This document shows positions 37,354-46,415 of a stretch of DNA of 64,000 bases, in pieces. Each line of letters opens with the position of its first letter. The stretch's first letter is position 1. Both the position numbers and the translations under genes were made by a program. The stretch comes from Undibacterium_A arcticum (lineage in GTDB: Bacteria; Pseudomonadota; Gammaproteobacteria; Burkholderiales; Burkholderiaceae_D): assembly GCF_042660705.1 (NCBI RefSeq), contig NZ_JBHSUQ010000001.1. One strand, 5' to 3'. A model generated the notes under the pieces. That model saw only the letters and a list, made by a program, of their open reading frames with translations, had not been told where the DNA came from and did no database searches.

Positions 37354-39936
37354 TTACGCGTGCTCGCCGTCCATCTGATCGGCGGTTTGCAGCAGTGATT
37401 GCACGGCCCGCTCAAACAACGGTGCGGCTTCGATAAAGCGGGCACGATCATTCTTGAGCAGGCGGCGGAACGTGCGCACGCTGATGATCGACGGCGCGCC
37501 ATGCTCGTCGACGCTCAGGACCAGGTTCGAGGCGTTGCGGCTGATCCAGTTCAAACGGCCGCGGCTCCAGTGGCCGTCGAGGTTGAATTCGATCGCGACG
37601 CCGCTACGCAAACCTGCCAGCACGCTCTCTTCGGCATCCAAGTCCGCTGCGTCGATATCGGTATCGAGACCCGCTATGCCAGGGCTGCCGGCACTGCCGG
37701 CGCCCTGCTCCGCGCTGTCGTGCTGCTCGTGACCGGCGTCAAACATCTGGTCGACCAGCAGCAAGTCCAGTTCCAGCTCCCTGATTGCTTCATCCAGAAA
37801 TTCACGGTCGGCCGCCATTTTTGTTGGCGTCACCGCTGCCGGCACATCGCGTTCCGGATCGTCGATGAAGCGACTGAAATGCTCATGGATCGCTGACAGC
37901 GACGGTGCCGACGCGGTCGTCGCGCGCAGGGCATGGGTATGCACATCCACCAGCCAGTCTATGAAGTCCTGCCGTTGCGGCAATTCGAGGCCGGCCAAGG
38001 TCATCCCCTCGCGCAGGTCGGACAGGGTAATCGGTAGCAGCGCCAGCAGTTGTGCCCGGTCCTGCTCGGTGTTTTTCGGCACGATGCTCCACAGCAGATC
38101 GGGGATCAGCAGTTGATAGCGCTGCGCGCGCGCATCATCGGTGCGCCCTGCGCGCTCGATCGCGTGAACCCAGGTCGACGTCAGAAAATCGTGCAGGTAA
38201 GGATCGATGGTCAGACCAGCCAGTGACTCTGCCATCCGGGCCGAGGTACGGGCGAAACGCAGGGTGCGGCTCTCGGTCGTTTCCATCGCCTGCACCGCAC
38301 GCTCGACCTGGTGGTCGCTGGCGCTCAACTCCTGGGCAATGAAGGCGTCGAATTCGTCCAGCAGTTTGGAGAACAGCTGCGGACTTTCGGATTCGTCGGC
38401 CAGCAGCGCGTCGACGATACGGCAAATCTCGGCAGTGACGCGCACGCCGCTCGGATCAACCTGCTTCAATCCGATCGAAATGGAACCGATCCGGTTGATC
38501 ATCATGCGCGCCGGGTGACCCTTCTGCGTCAGCAGCGTCGGCTGCTGCAGCGCGATCTTCAGCACCAGAAACTGCAGACGCCCCAGTTGCGCCCGCACTT
38601 CGGCCGGCACCTGCTGGTCGCGCAGAATAAACTCGAACAGCATCGCGACCACGTCGATCGTCATCTGCTCGTTGACGTTGCGCGCCATGTCGTTCAGGGT
38701 CGCGCGTTGTTCCGCGATCAGGTTGCGCGGCTCGCCATCGTCATTCAGCAGCACCGCGTCGGGCGGCGTGCCGGCGCGCAGAAAATTCTGGATCGGACTG
38801 GCCGGCCCGCAGGCGGCTGGGCCGGCGCTGCTGCCGGCGCTCGTGCCGACGCGCGCAAACGCTGCTGCCGGATCGTGCGCCGCCGCCGATGCATACGGTA
38901 CGTATGGTGCATACGGCGTGTACGGCCGGCCCGGGTGATCGGGCATGCCCACCGGCATCGATGCAGCGCCTTCGTCGAAAAATTTGCGCAGCGTGGCGCC
39001 AACCAATTGGGCGCCGGCCAACCATCCGCCTTTGCCAGCATTCGATGCCACCGGGCGCACTTCGATCTGGTCGCGCGGCTGACCGGCTTCGGGTGCCGAA
39101 TTGGCCGGCTTCACACCGCGCACCAGATGCAGCAGTTGATCGACCATCCGTGCCGGCGGGTCTGCCGCCATGCTCGCCCCGTCCGCGTGGCCTAGTGCGC
39201 GGTCGCCGGTGCCGTGGGCACCACCGCCCAGCGCGGCCAGCTGTGCTGGACCCGCGCCGCCGGCGGTCGGACTGACCGGCTGCTCGGGTGACTTCTTTAT
39301 CTTCAGTTGCAAATTCGCGGCGATGCCGTGGCGCGCCAGATGCTCGTTCAATCGTTCGTACAGCTCGGCAACGCCGCTTTCCAGCTCTGAACCCAGTTGC
39401 GCAATCAGGATTGCTGTCATTCCCGGTGTCAGGTGCAGGCTTTCGACCGCGGTCGCGATGCAGCGCGACAGCAGATACGGCCGAAACGGATTTTCCCGTT
39501 CCTTGATATTGTCCTGCTCGAACAGTAGCGCAATGCGGATATTCAGATCACGCAATGGCTCCTCTGCCTCGTTGCGGAATCGTTTGGTGATGCCATCGAT
39601 TCGCAGTTCGTCCTCGAAGGCGGCAGAATCGAGCAGCGCCAGCGAGTTGCCGCGGTACGCCGCCGAGAATGACGGGCGAAATGTGCTGAAGGCAGTTTGA
39701 AAGCTGCGGTTGAGCAAATGTTCCAGCGCCTGCGCCATCTCTCGCGTCAGTTCGGCACCGCGATTGAGGACGATCCCGCGCGCGTCCAGAAACTGCCGTT
39801 GCGCTGCCGAGGAAAAGCTGGCATCCGCCTTGGCGAAGAGCTGCAGCGCACTGCGCGGTAGCATAATATCGACCACGGCCAGGAAACCGCGCAGGAATTC
39901 TGCCCTGGTCATCGCCAATAATTCATTCCGGTCCAT
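37354..39936 (-). CDS. DUF1631 domain protein of unknown function
   Basis: About 860 residues from the ATG at 39936, which follows a gggggcgg ribosome-site-like stretch; in-frame starts at 39957 and 40014 are weaker. Almost the whole length matches the DUF1631 type of long, largely helical bacterial proteins. The N-terminal part has LLNRSFQTAFSTFRPSFSAA and the C-terminal ~100 residues (VAIEFNLDGHWSRGRLNWIS) resemble a PilZ-like beta-barrel. That would hint at cyclic-di-GMP signalling; this is an inference. No signal peptide, so cytoplasmic. It converges with paaX. Confidence 0.75.
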   Translation of the reverse strand: MDRNELLAMTRAEFLRGFLAVVDIMLPRSALQLFAKADASFSSAAQRQFLDARGIVLNRGAELTREMAQALEHLLNRSFQTAFSTFRPSFSAAYRGNSLALLDSAAFEDELRIDGITKRFRNEAEEPLRDLNIRIALLFEQDNIKERENPFRPYLLSRCIATAVESLHLTPGMTAILIAQLGSELESGVAELYERLNEHLARHGIAANLQLKIKKSPEQPVSPTAGGAGPAQLAALGGGAHGTGDRALGHADGASMAADPPARMVDQLLHLVRGVKPANSAPEAGQPRDQIEVRPVASNAGKGGWLAGAQLVGATLRKFFDEGAASMPVGMPDHPGRPYTPYAPYVPYASAAAHDPAAAFARVGTSAGSSAGPAACGPASPIQNFLRAGTPPDAVLLNDDGEPRNLIAEQRATLNDMARNVNEQMTIDVVAMLFEFILRDQQVPAEVRAQLGRLQFLVLKIALQQPTLLTQKGHPARMMINRIGSISIGLKQVDPSGVRVTAEICRIVDALLADESESPQLFSKLLDEFDAFIAQELSASDHQVERAVQAMETTESRTLRFARTSARMAESLAGLTIDPYLHDFLTSTWVHAIERAGRTDDARAQRYQLLIPDLLWSIVPKNTEQDRAQLLALLPITLSDLREGMTLAGLELPQRQDFIDWLVDVHTHALRATTASAPSLSAIHEHFSRFIDDPERDVPAAVTPTKMAADREFLDEAIRELELDLLLVDQMFDAGHEQHDSAEQGAGSAGSPGIAGLDTDIDAADLDAEESVLAGLRSGVAIEFNLDGHWSRGRLNWISRNASNLVLSVDEHGAPSIISVRTFRRLLKNDRARFIEAAPLFERAVQSLLQTADQMDGEHA

Positions 39937-40306
39937 ACCGCCCCCAATGTTTCCCATAAGCAAAAAAAATCGCTGATTGTTATGATAACGGCGAGGTGCG
40001 GCCACGGCACGCAACTCGAGTTGCTATTGTGTATGATCTGATTTCGCTATGCGAGCTTATTTATACCTGCATTTCGCCACCTACCGGACACCATTACCCT
40101 CCTGAATGCGCAGGCAGCGGCCTGACCGGAGCCAGCCGGTCCATAATACGTCGATATATTTCATATTATCAACATAGCGGCCACGGCATCGGCCGGGCCT
40201 CAAGCGTGACGAACCGGCCGTGCGGAATTTGTCCGGCACTTGGCGGTCGAACGATGTCTCCCCTGCAATTACACAGCAATTACACAGCAAATACACTCAT
40301 CACAAT
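39937..40306. other. Intergenic region before the adhesin_E-like gene
   Basis: No gene is seen. It contains a direct 11-bp tandem duplication (caattacacag at 40266 and 40277, with a degenerate third copy) immediately before the next gene's start, and otherwise nothing I recognise. Confidence 0.6.
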
Positions 40307-40715
40307 ATGAAAAAAATCGCATTATTATTAACTTTGGTATGCAGCGCCAGCTTTGCTGCCGACTGGCGCAAGGTCGGTGAAACCGAACGCGGCGATGTCC
40401 ACATCGACGCCGCAACCATCGCACAAAGGCGATATCCGGCAGGTTTTGGTGATGGGCAATTACAAGGATCCGGTCGAGACCGGCGGCGCCGAAAAGTTCT
40501 CGTTCAAGTCGTACAAGGATCTCAGCCAATACAATTGCAAGACCAAGACCATGGCCATCGTGCAAGAAGTACTGTACGCCGAACGCGATGGCGCAGGCGC
40601 GACCAACCATTACAATCCGCCGATCAGCAAACCCAATTACCTGCCACCGGCGCCCAATTCCTTCGGCGCCGATATTCTGAAATTCGTCTGCGCCTATCCG
40701 CTACGCAAAAAATAA
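40307..40715 (+). CDS. Adhesin_E-like small exported protein, one frameshift
   Basis: A 136-residue exported protein. The signal peptide (KKIALLLTLVCSASFA) is followed by ADWRKVGETERGDVHID, the opening of the surface-adhesin E (Adhesin_E) family. At AAA 40425-40427 the frame changes (one base extra or two missing). It continues as GDIRQVLVMGNYKDPVETGG, with a conserved Cys pair (YNCKTKTM and KFVCAYPL). It ends at 40715. Despite the family name, most members are uncharacterised periplasmic proteins. The break is probably a sequencing error. Confidence 0.7.
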
Positions 40716-40785
40716 TTTTCAAAAATAACCATCAGCGCCGCGCATCGCGCTGTCCAGTGTCAGCCAACCAGCCTGAGGTGCCGTC

Positions 40786-41652
40786 ATGACTGTCAATAAA
40801 AGCCTGATCGCAGTGTTGTTGATGACGGCCGGACTAGGCGCCTGCGGTGGCGGCGGCTCAGTGAGCTTCAATACTTCGCCGCCGCCGGCCGGACCGAGCG
40901 AAGGACTATGGCAAGGCAGCACCAGCAGCGCGCGCACTATCACCACCTTCGTGCTGGATAACGGCGTGTTCTGGATCCTGTATTCGGGCTCGGGCCCGAA
41001 TCCGGGCACCGGGATCGCCGGCCTGATCCAGGGTTCTGGCACCAGCATCAACGGCAGTTTTTCGTCCGCGGACGCGAAGGATGTCAATCTGGAAGGACAA
41101 GGCATCGGCGCCGCGACGGTCTCGGCCAGCTATGTCGCCAAAACGAGCTTCAACGGCACCATCTTTTATCCGAATTTGAACCAGACCGTCAGCTTCGCCA
41201 GTAACTACAACATCGCGTACGAGCAGGCGCCGAGCGTGGCGACGCTGGCCGGCAGCTATACCGGGATCGCCAGTACCGCCGGCGCAACCGATGCCGCGAT
41301 TGTCAGGATCGACGCCAGCGGCAACCTGAACGGCATCGGCACCAGCGGCTGCCAGTTCGCCGGCACCGCCTCGCCGCACGCCCGAGGCAATCTGTACGAT
41401 CTCAGCATCACCTTCAAGGGCGGCGCCTGCAGCAATGGCAGCAACACCCTGACGGGCATCGCCTACTACGACGCCGCTGCCAGACGACTGTACAACGTCG
41501 CGCTGAACAGCGAGCGCAGCAGCGGCTTCATCTACGTCGGCTTGAAACTGATGCGGCGCGCCGATCCGGCGCCGCTGCTGTCGCACTCGGCGGTTCAAAT
41601 GCGCCGTACGGGCTGGTTGCCGCGAAAAGTATACTGCCACCAGTATATTTGA
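40786..41652 (+). CDS. Hypothetical lipoprotein
   Basis: 288 residues. Lipobox LGAC at residues ~17-20 followed by GGGGSVSF, so probably lipid-anchored. Two similar beta-rich halves begin GLWQGSTSS and GSYTGIAST, each followed by a predicted barrel-like stretch. The last ~28 residues (after LKLMRR) look unrelated to the rest and run into a small palindromic repeat (41630-41647). The native stop may have been lost. I do not recognise the family. Proximity to adhesin_E suggests both are envelope proteins. Confidence 0.7.
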   Translation: MTVNKSLIAVLLMTAGLGACGGGGSVSFNTSPPPAGPSEGLWQGSTSSARTITTFVLDNGVFWILYSGSGPNPGTGIAGLIQGSGTSINGSFSSADAKDVNLEGQGIGAATVSASYVAKTSFNGTIFYPNLNQTVSFASNYNIAYEQAPSVATLAGSYTGIASTAGATDAAIVRIDASGNLNGIGTSGCQFAGTASPHARGNLYDLSITFKGGACSNGSNTLTGIAYYDAAARRLYNVALNSERSSGFIYVGLKLMRRADPAPLLSHSAVQMRRTGWLPRKVYCHQYI

Positions 41653-41705
41653 AGACCGCCGGAAATCAAGCGCTTTCCTGCCATTTTCTGGCAATACTCC
41701 CTGTT
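41630..41705. repeat. Short dispersed repeat, copy 2 of 3
   Basis: Starts with the hairpin tatactgccaccagtata and ends about 60 bases later with ggcaatactccct. Related copies are at 16232-16296 and 56658-56733, sharing gtat(a/t)ttt, then gaccgc or gccgca, and a terminal atactccc. Here it encodes the end of the lipoprotein ORF. Confidence 0.5.
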
Positions 41706-41799
41706 AATTTCAGTTGCACATTCGCGTACAATGGCGAGGCATTTTGGCACGGCAACATCGGCCCGAAATCCGTTTTGGTCTTACGCATCTGGAGCAAGC

Positions 41800-42528
41800 A
41801 TGAAAAACACCGTGCATTTTATCCTGCAGGGCAAGGGCGGGATCGGCAAGACCCTGGTGTCGACCATCCTGGCGCAATGGATCCGGCCAAAGGACGGCGC
41901 GACCTTGCGCTGCTACGACACCGATCAGGAGAATGCGACGTTCTCGCGTTACAAGGCGCTGGGCGTCAAGCATGTACAGGTGATGACCGATGCGCGCACC
42001 ATCGATCCGAAACGCTTCGATGCACTGATGATCGACATCCTCGAGACCGACGGCAACTGCGTGATCGACAACGGCGCCAATACCTTTTCGCCGCTGCTGG
42101 CGTATCTGATCGAGAACGACGCGTTCTCGCTGCTGCAGGATTCCGAGCGCCGCGTGTATATCCATTCGATCGTCGGCGGCGGCGACACGCTGCATGACAC
42201 CGCATCCGGCTTTGTGTCGACCGCCAAATCGGCCAAGGCGCCGATGGTGTTATGGGAGAACCAGCATTTCGGCCTGCTGCAGTCGGCCTCCGGCAAACTG
42301 TTTTCCGAATCGCAGACCTATCACGACCATCTCGACAAGATCCGCGGCCGCGTCACGCTGGCGCAGCGCAATGCCGACACCTTCGGCGCCGACCTGAAGA
42401 AGATGAACACGGCGCGCATGACGGTCGACGAAGTCATGCAGAGCGACAAATTCAACATCATGGAAAAGCAGCGCATCAAGGTGGTGTACCGCGAGATATT
42501 CGAACAACTCGATCGCGTCGACTGGTAA
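41800..42528 (+). CDS. TraL-like ParA/MinD-family ATPase
   Basis: 242 residues from ATG 41800 with ribosome site ggag. The deviant Walker A is GKGGIGKT (the KGGxGKT of ParA/MinD), and the sequence HFILQGKGGIGKTLVSTILA closely resembles TraL of IncP-type conjugative plasmids. Further resemblance is in CYDTDQENATFSRYKALGVK, VIDNGANTFSPLLAYLIEND and the C-terminal MEKQRIKVVYREIFEQLD. Next to it is a TraM-like gene, the same order as on IncP plasmids, but no other transfer gene is in the window. Probably a cytosolic or membrane-associated switch; its chromosomal role is unknown. Confidence 0.75.
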   Translation: MKNTVHFILQGKGGIGKTLVSTILAQWIRPKDGATLRCYDTDQENATFSRYKALGVKHVQVMTDARTIDPKRFDALMIDILETDGNCVIDNGANTFSPLLAYLIENDAFSLLQDSERRVYIHSIVGGGDTLHDTASGFVSTAKSAKAPMVLWENQHFGLLQSASGKLFSESQTYHDHLDKIRGRVTLAQRNADTFGADLKKMNTARMTVDEVMQSDKFNIMEKQRIKVVYREIFEQLDRVDW

Positions 42529-42540
42529 GCGGAGGACGCC

Positions 42541-42930
42541 ATGGATCAGCAAAAGCTGCGCAATCTGGTATTTGAAAAAACCGGCGTCAAGGTCGACAGC
42601 AACGACCCGATTTTCGCGCTGGTCGCGCTCAATGAGACGGTGCTGGCGGAGACGGTCGAACGCCATGTCGCGCTGATCGACGCCGCCACCGCACAGCTCG
42701 GCGCACAGGTGCAGCAGTTGCTGGAAGCCAGCGATCGGTATCGGCAGTTGCATCCGGCCAGCGCCAGCAACCCAGGCGCTACGCCCGCCGCGGCAGCGCT
42801 CACGGCACCCAGCCCGGCGCAACCGGCGACGTGGCGCGGCAGCGACCAACGCCTGATCGTCGGCGCCTGCGCCATCGCGCTGCTGAGCGCGTTATTGACG
42901 GTCAGCCTGCAATGGCTGTTCAGCCGTTAG
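42541..42930 (+). CDS. TraM-like membrane protein paired with the TraL-like ATPase
   Basis: 129 residues, 12 bases after the traL-like stop, ribosome site ggagg. The N-terminal motif EKTGVKVDSNDPIFALVALN matches the TGxxxxxNDP opening of TraM-type conjugation proteins. A helical middle and an Ala/Pro-rich linker follow, and one C-terminal membrane segment (LIVGACAIALLSALLTVSL) makes it tail-anchored with the bulk in the cytoplasm. It probably tethers or regulates its ATPase partner. Function outside conjugation is not known to me. Confidence 0.65.
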   Translation: MDQQKLRNLVFEKTGVKVDSNDPIFALVALNETVLAETVERHVALIDAATAQLGAQVQQLLEASDRYRQLHPASASNPGATPAAAALTAPSPAQPATWRGSDQRLIVGACAIALLSALLTVSLQWLFSR

Positions 42931-42936
42931 CAGAGA

Positions 42937-43008
42937 AGTAGGGTGCGCCATGCGCACCATTACCCGTGCCGACGCACCATTGGTGCGCATGGCGCACCCT
43001 ACTTTTTC
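42937..43008. repeat. Dispersed palindrome 'gtagggtgcgccatgcgcacc'
   Basis: Arms agtagggtgcgccatgcgca and its complement tgcgcatggcgcaccctact around ~25 bases, followed by five T's. It may also terminate the traL/traM-like transcript. A widespread proteobacterial palindrome type. Confidence 0.85.
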
Positions 43009-43057
43009 CCATTTTGCGTAAGTCCTATTCATCATAAAACCAACCACGGAGACCTAG

Positions 43058-45916
43058 ATGAAATCGTTGAAACTGCTGGCGATACCGGCCATCGTCATCG
43101 GACTGTACGGCACGGTCAATCCCGCGCTGGCCCGCGATCCGGCACCACCGGCCAGCGCCGCCGCATCAGCCACAGTTGCCGCCAGCAATGGCGCCCTGCC
43201 GTCGATCCCTTACGAAAAATACACGCTGCCGAACGGCCTCGACGTGATCCTGGTCGAGGACCACAAGCTGCCGATCACCGCGGTCAACGTCTGGTATCAC
43301 GTCGGCCCCGCCAACGAGGCGCCGGGCCTGACCGGCTTCGCCCATCTGTTCGAGCACATGATGTTCGCCGCCTCCAAGCATGTTCCGCGCGGGCTGGCCG
43401 ACAAGTTGCTCGAAGGCGCCGGTGCCACCGACTCCAACGGCAGCACCGATTTCGACCGCACCAACTATTTCGACACCGTGCCGTCGAACCAGCTGGAGCT
43501 GGCGCTGTGGACGCATTCCGACCGCATGGGTTACCTGCTCGACGTGCTGGACCAGACCGCGCTGTCGAACCAGCAGGACGTGGTGCGCAACGAGCGCCGC
43601 CAGAGCATCGAGAACCGGCCCTACGGCATCGTCGAGGAAGAACTGTTCCATCAGCTGTTCCCCAAAAACCACCCGTACTACGCCGACGTGATGGGCTCGC
43701 ACGCCGACATCCAGTCGGCCAAGCTGAAGGACATCAAGGACTTCTTCACCCGATACTACCGGCCCAACAATGCCAGCCTGGTGATTGCCGGCGACATCGA
43801 CAAGGCCAAGACCAAGGCGCTGGTCGCCAAATATTTCGGCAGCTTCAAGCGCGGCCCCGACGTCCCGAAACCGCACGTGGTGACGCCGCCGATCACCAGC
43901 GAACGCCGCGTCGTGGTGCAGGACCGGGTCGAACTGCCGCGCGTGTTCATGGGCTGGCTGACCACGCCGGCCTATCAGCCGGGCGATGCCGCACTGGGCG
44001 TGGCCGCGCAAATTCTGGGCGGCGGCAAATCGAGTCGGCTGTACAAGTCGCTGGTGTACGACAAGCAAATCGCACAGGAGGTGGCGGCGACCCAGAATTC
44101 GGAAGCGCTCAGCTCGCTGTTCGTGGTCGATGTCACCGCGCGTCCCGGCCATAGCGCACAGGAACTTGAAGCGGCGATCGATGCCGAGATGGACCGCCTG
44201 CGCAAGGATGGCCCGACCGAACCGGAAGTAGAACGCGCCCGCAACACGATCGAAACCGCGCTCCTGAGCCAGGTCGAAAAAGTGGGCGGCCAGGGCATCG
44301 CCAACCAGCTCAATCAATACAATCAGTATCTCGGCGACCCCGGCTATCTCGGCAAGGAGATCGACAGCTATCGCAAGGTCACGGCGGCCGACGTGCAGCG
44401 CGTGATGGCGGCGCAATTGCAAAACCATGCGCGTGCGGTGGTGACCGGCGTGCCAGGCAAGCAGGACCTGGGACCGGAAGTGCCGATTCCAGCGATGCCG
44501 AAACAAGCCGCCGGCAAGGACAGCGGCGTCACCTCGCTCAACGCCGACCAGGCCTGGCGCAAACAGGTGCCGAAAGCCGGCCCGCAGAAGGCGTTCACGC
44601 TGCCGCAGGGCGATGTATTCACGCTCAGCAACGGCCTGACTGTGATCCATCACCGCAATCCCGGCCTGCCGCTGGTATCGGCCGAACTGGTCATCAAGAC
44701 CGGCTCCGAAGCCAATCCGCTCGACAAATCCGGCCTCGCCAGCTTCACCGCCGGCATGTTGACCGAAGGCACCAGCAGCCGCACCGCGCCGCAGATCGCC
44801 GATCAGATCGCGCAACTGGGTGCCTCTCTCGGCGCCGCTTCGTCGGCCGATGCATCGAGTGCACAGGTCGCGTCACTCAAGCACAATTTCAGCCAGGCGC
44901 TCGATCTGCTGGCCGATATCGTGCTGCGCCCATCGTTCCCGACGGCAGAAGTCGAGCGTGAGCGCAGCAGCCGGTTGGGTGCATTGAGCCAGCAGCGCGA
45001 CAGCGCTCCGGCCGTCGCCAACCGCGTCGCCCAGGCGGCGCTATACGGCGAGCAGCACCCCTACGGCTATGTCGAACTGGGCACCGAAGAGGCGATCAAA
45101 TCGATGCAGCGCGACGATCTGCAGGCGTTCTGGAAGCAGCACTATGTGCCGAACAATGCGGCGTTGGTGGTGTCCGGCGATATCACGCGCGCCGAACTGA
45201 AAGCGCTGGCGGAATCGCGCTTCGGCGGCTGGCACAGCGCCGCAGTCGGCCGCTCCGCGATCGGCCAACCGCAGTCCAGCACGGCCCGGCTGATCCTGGT
45301 CGACAAACCCGGCGCGCCGCAAACGGCGTTGCGCGTGACCGGCATCGGCCCGGATCGCAAGACGCCTGACTATGCGGCGCTGCAGGTGATGAATGCGGCA
45401 CTGGGCGGCCTGTTCACCAGTCGCCTGTCGAATAACCTGCGCGAGGAAAAGGGTTACACCTACGGCGTGCAATCGGGCTTTCAGTACCATCGGATGCCGG
45501 GCCCGTTCGCGATCGCCAGCAGCGTGCGTACCGATGTCACCGGCCCGGCCCTGGGCGAGATATTCAAGGAAGTGCGCGGCATGATCGCCCGGCCAATGTC
45601 GGTCAAGGAACTGGCCAACGCGCGCAACTCGCAGATCCTGTCGCTGCCCGGCAAGTTCGATACCAACCACAGCATCGGCGCCAGCCTGGCGAATATCTTT
45701 GTCTACGATCTGGGGCAGGATTATTACAGTCGGCTGCCGAAGCGCTTCGCCAGTGTCACCGGCGCCCAGGCGCAGGCGGTCGCGAAGAAATATCTGCAGC
45801 CCGAGCAGCTGATCGTGATCGGTGTCGGCGACAAGAGCAAAATCGCACCGCAGCTGGAGCCGCTGAAGCTGAGCCCGGTCGAATATCGCGATGCGGATGG
45901 CAAGCTGCTGAAGTGA
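43058..45916 (+). CDS. Periplasmic M16 family zinc metallopeptidase (two-domain)
   Basis: 952 residues. The signal peptide ends near NPALA. The N-terminal M16 domain has the inverted zinc motif HLFEH at residues ~95-99 with the downstream Glu in NERRQSIENRPYG. The second, inactive M16-like half begins FTLSNGLTVIHHRNPGLPLV and carries EEKGYTYGVQSGF, as in pitrilysin-type proteases with paired halves. It probably degrades peptides in the periplasm. It is transcribed alone after a palindromic repeat. Confidence 0.92.
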   Translation: MKSLKLLAIPAIVIGLYGTVNPALARDPAPPASAAASATVAASNGALPSIPYEKYTLPNGLDVILVEDHKLPITAVNVWYHVGPANEAPGLTGFAHLFEHMMFAASKHVPRGLADKLLEGAGATDSNGSTDFDRTNYFDTVPSNQLELALWTHSDRMGYLLDVLDQTALSNQQDVVRNERRQSIENRPYGIVEEELFHQLFPKNHPYYADVMGSHADIQSAKLKDIKDFFTRYYRPNNASLVIAGDIDKAKTKALVAKYFGSFKRGPDVPKPHVVTPPITSERRVVVQDRVELPRVFMGWLTTPAYQPGDAALGVAAQILGGGKSSRLYKSLVYDKQIAQEVAATQNSEALSSLFVVDVTARPGHSAQELEAAIDAEMDRLRKDGPTEPEVERARNTIETALLSQVEKVGGQGIANQLNQYNQYLGDPGYLGKEIDSYRKVTAADVQRVMAAQLQNHARAVVTGVPGKQDLGPEVPIPAMPKQAAGKDSGVTSLNADQAWRKQVPKAGPQKAFTLPQGDVFTLSNGLTVIHHRNPGLPLVSAELVIKTGSEANPLDKSGLASFTAGMLTEGTSSRTAPQIADQIAQLGASLGAASSADASSAQVASLKHNFSQALDLLADIVLRPSFPTAEVERERSSRLGALSQQRDSAPAVANRVAQAALYGEQHPYGYVELGTEEAIKSMQRDDLQAFWKQHYVPNNAALVVSGDITRAELKALAESRFGGWHSAAVGRSAIGQPQSSTARLILVDKPGAPQTALRVTGIGPDRKTPDYAALQVMNAALGGLFTSRLSNNLREEKGYTYGVQSGFQYHRMPGPFAIASSVRTDVTGPALGEIFKEVRGMIARPMSVKELANARNSQILSLPGKFDTNHSIGASLANIFVYDLGQDYYSRLPKRFASVTGAQAQAVAKKYLQPEQLIVIGVGDKSKIAPQLEPLKLSPVEYRDADGKLLK

Positions 45917-46415
45917 TTTGAACGGCAACGCGGTTGCGACCACCGCCTCAGCCCTGCAGCAGGGTCAGGATCAACTGGCCTGCGGCCAAGCTGGGGCGGC
46001 GGTTTACATTTGCGCCGAAGTTTTTCATTTGTCGAAGCGGACCGGAAATGCGACGTCAAGTCAAGGCGCAAACGGCGACAGGCGCAGACGATCGCTCCAG
46101 CGAAAGATGGTCGCAGATATTGACGTCGTCCCAGCGAACGCTGGGACCCAGTGACTTACGTCGCACACTCCCCGCGCCTATTGCAGAACACAGGTAACGT
46201 CCTGATATAACGCCCGTGTGACGCAACCAACGCCGCTGCCCCCCTTGCAGGGCGCATCTGCGCTTGCAAGCGCAGACCGTTGCACAGGCGGACAGCATGC
46301 TATCCGAATTCCCTGCTCCACCTTTCGCTGGGACGACGTTTTTACGAGTATCCGTAATTGGGTATACCGAGTCCGCCGCATCAACTCGCGATGTCATCTA
46401 CCTGCCGCGATCCAC
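45917..46415. other. Gene-free spacer with REP hairpins
   Basis: 499 bases between the M16 gene and the convergent permease gene. It contains a ccagcgaacgctgggaccc hairpin at 46124-46153, a half copy (tcgctgggacgacg) at ~46323, a gcgcatctgcgcttgcaagcgc hairpin near 46250, and a stretch related to the insert of the 31.5-kb repeat (ggcctgcggccaagctgg). No coding region is convincing. Confidence 0.65.

Noticed and set aside
41800..42930. An integrative conjugative element, because of the TraL/TraM-like genes
   Set aside because: No relaxase, T4SS, integrase or att repeats anywhere near; only the two genes are present.
43166..44815. A 549-codon open frame opposite the M16 protease gene
   Set aside because: Antisense shadow created by high GC at third positions; no motifs, no ribosome site.
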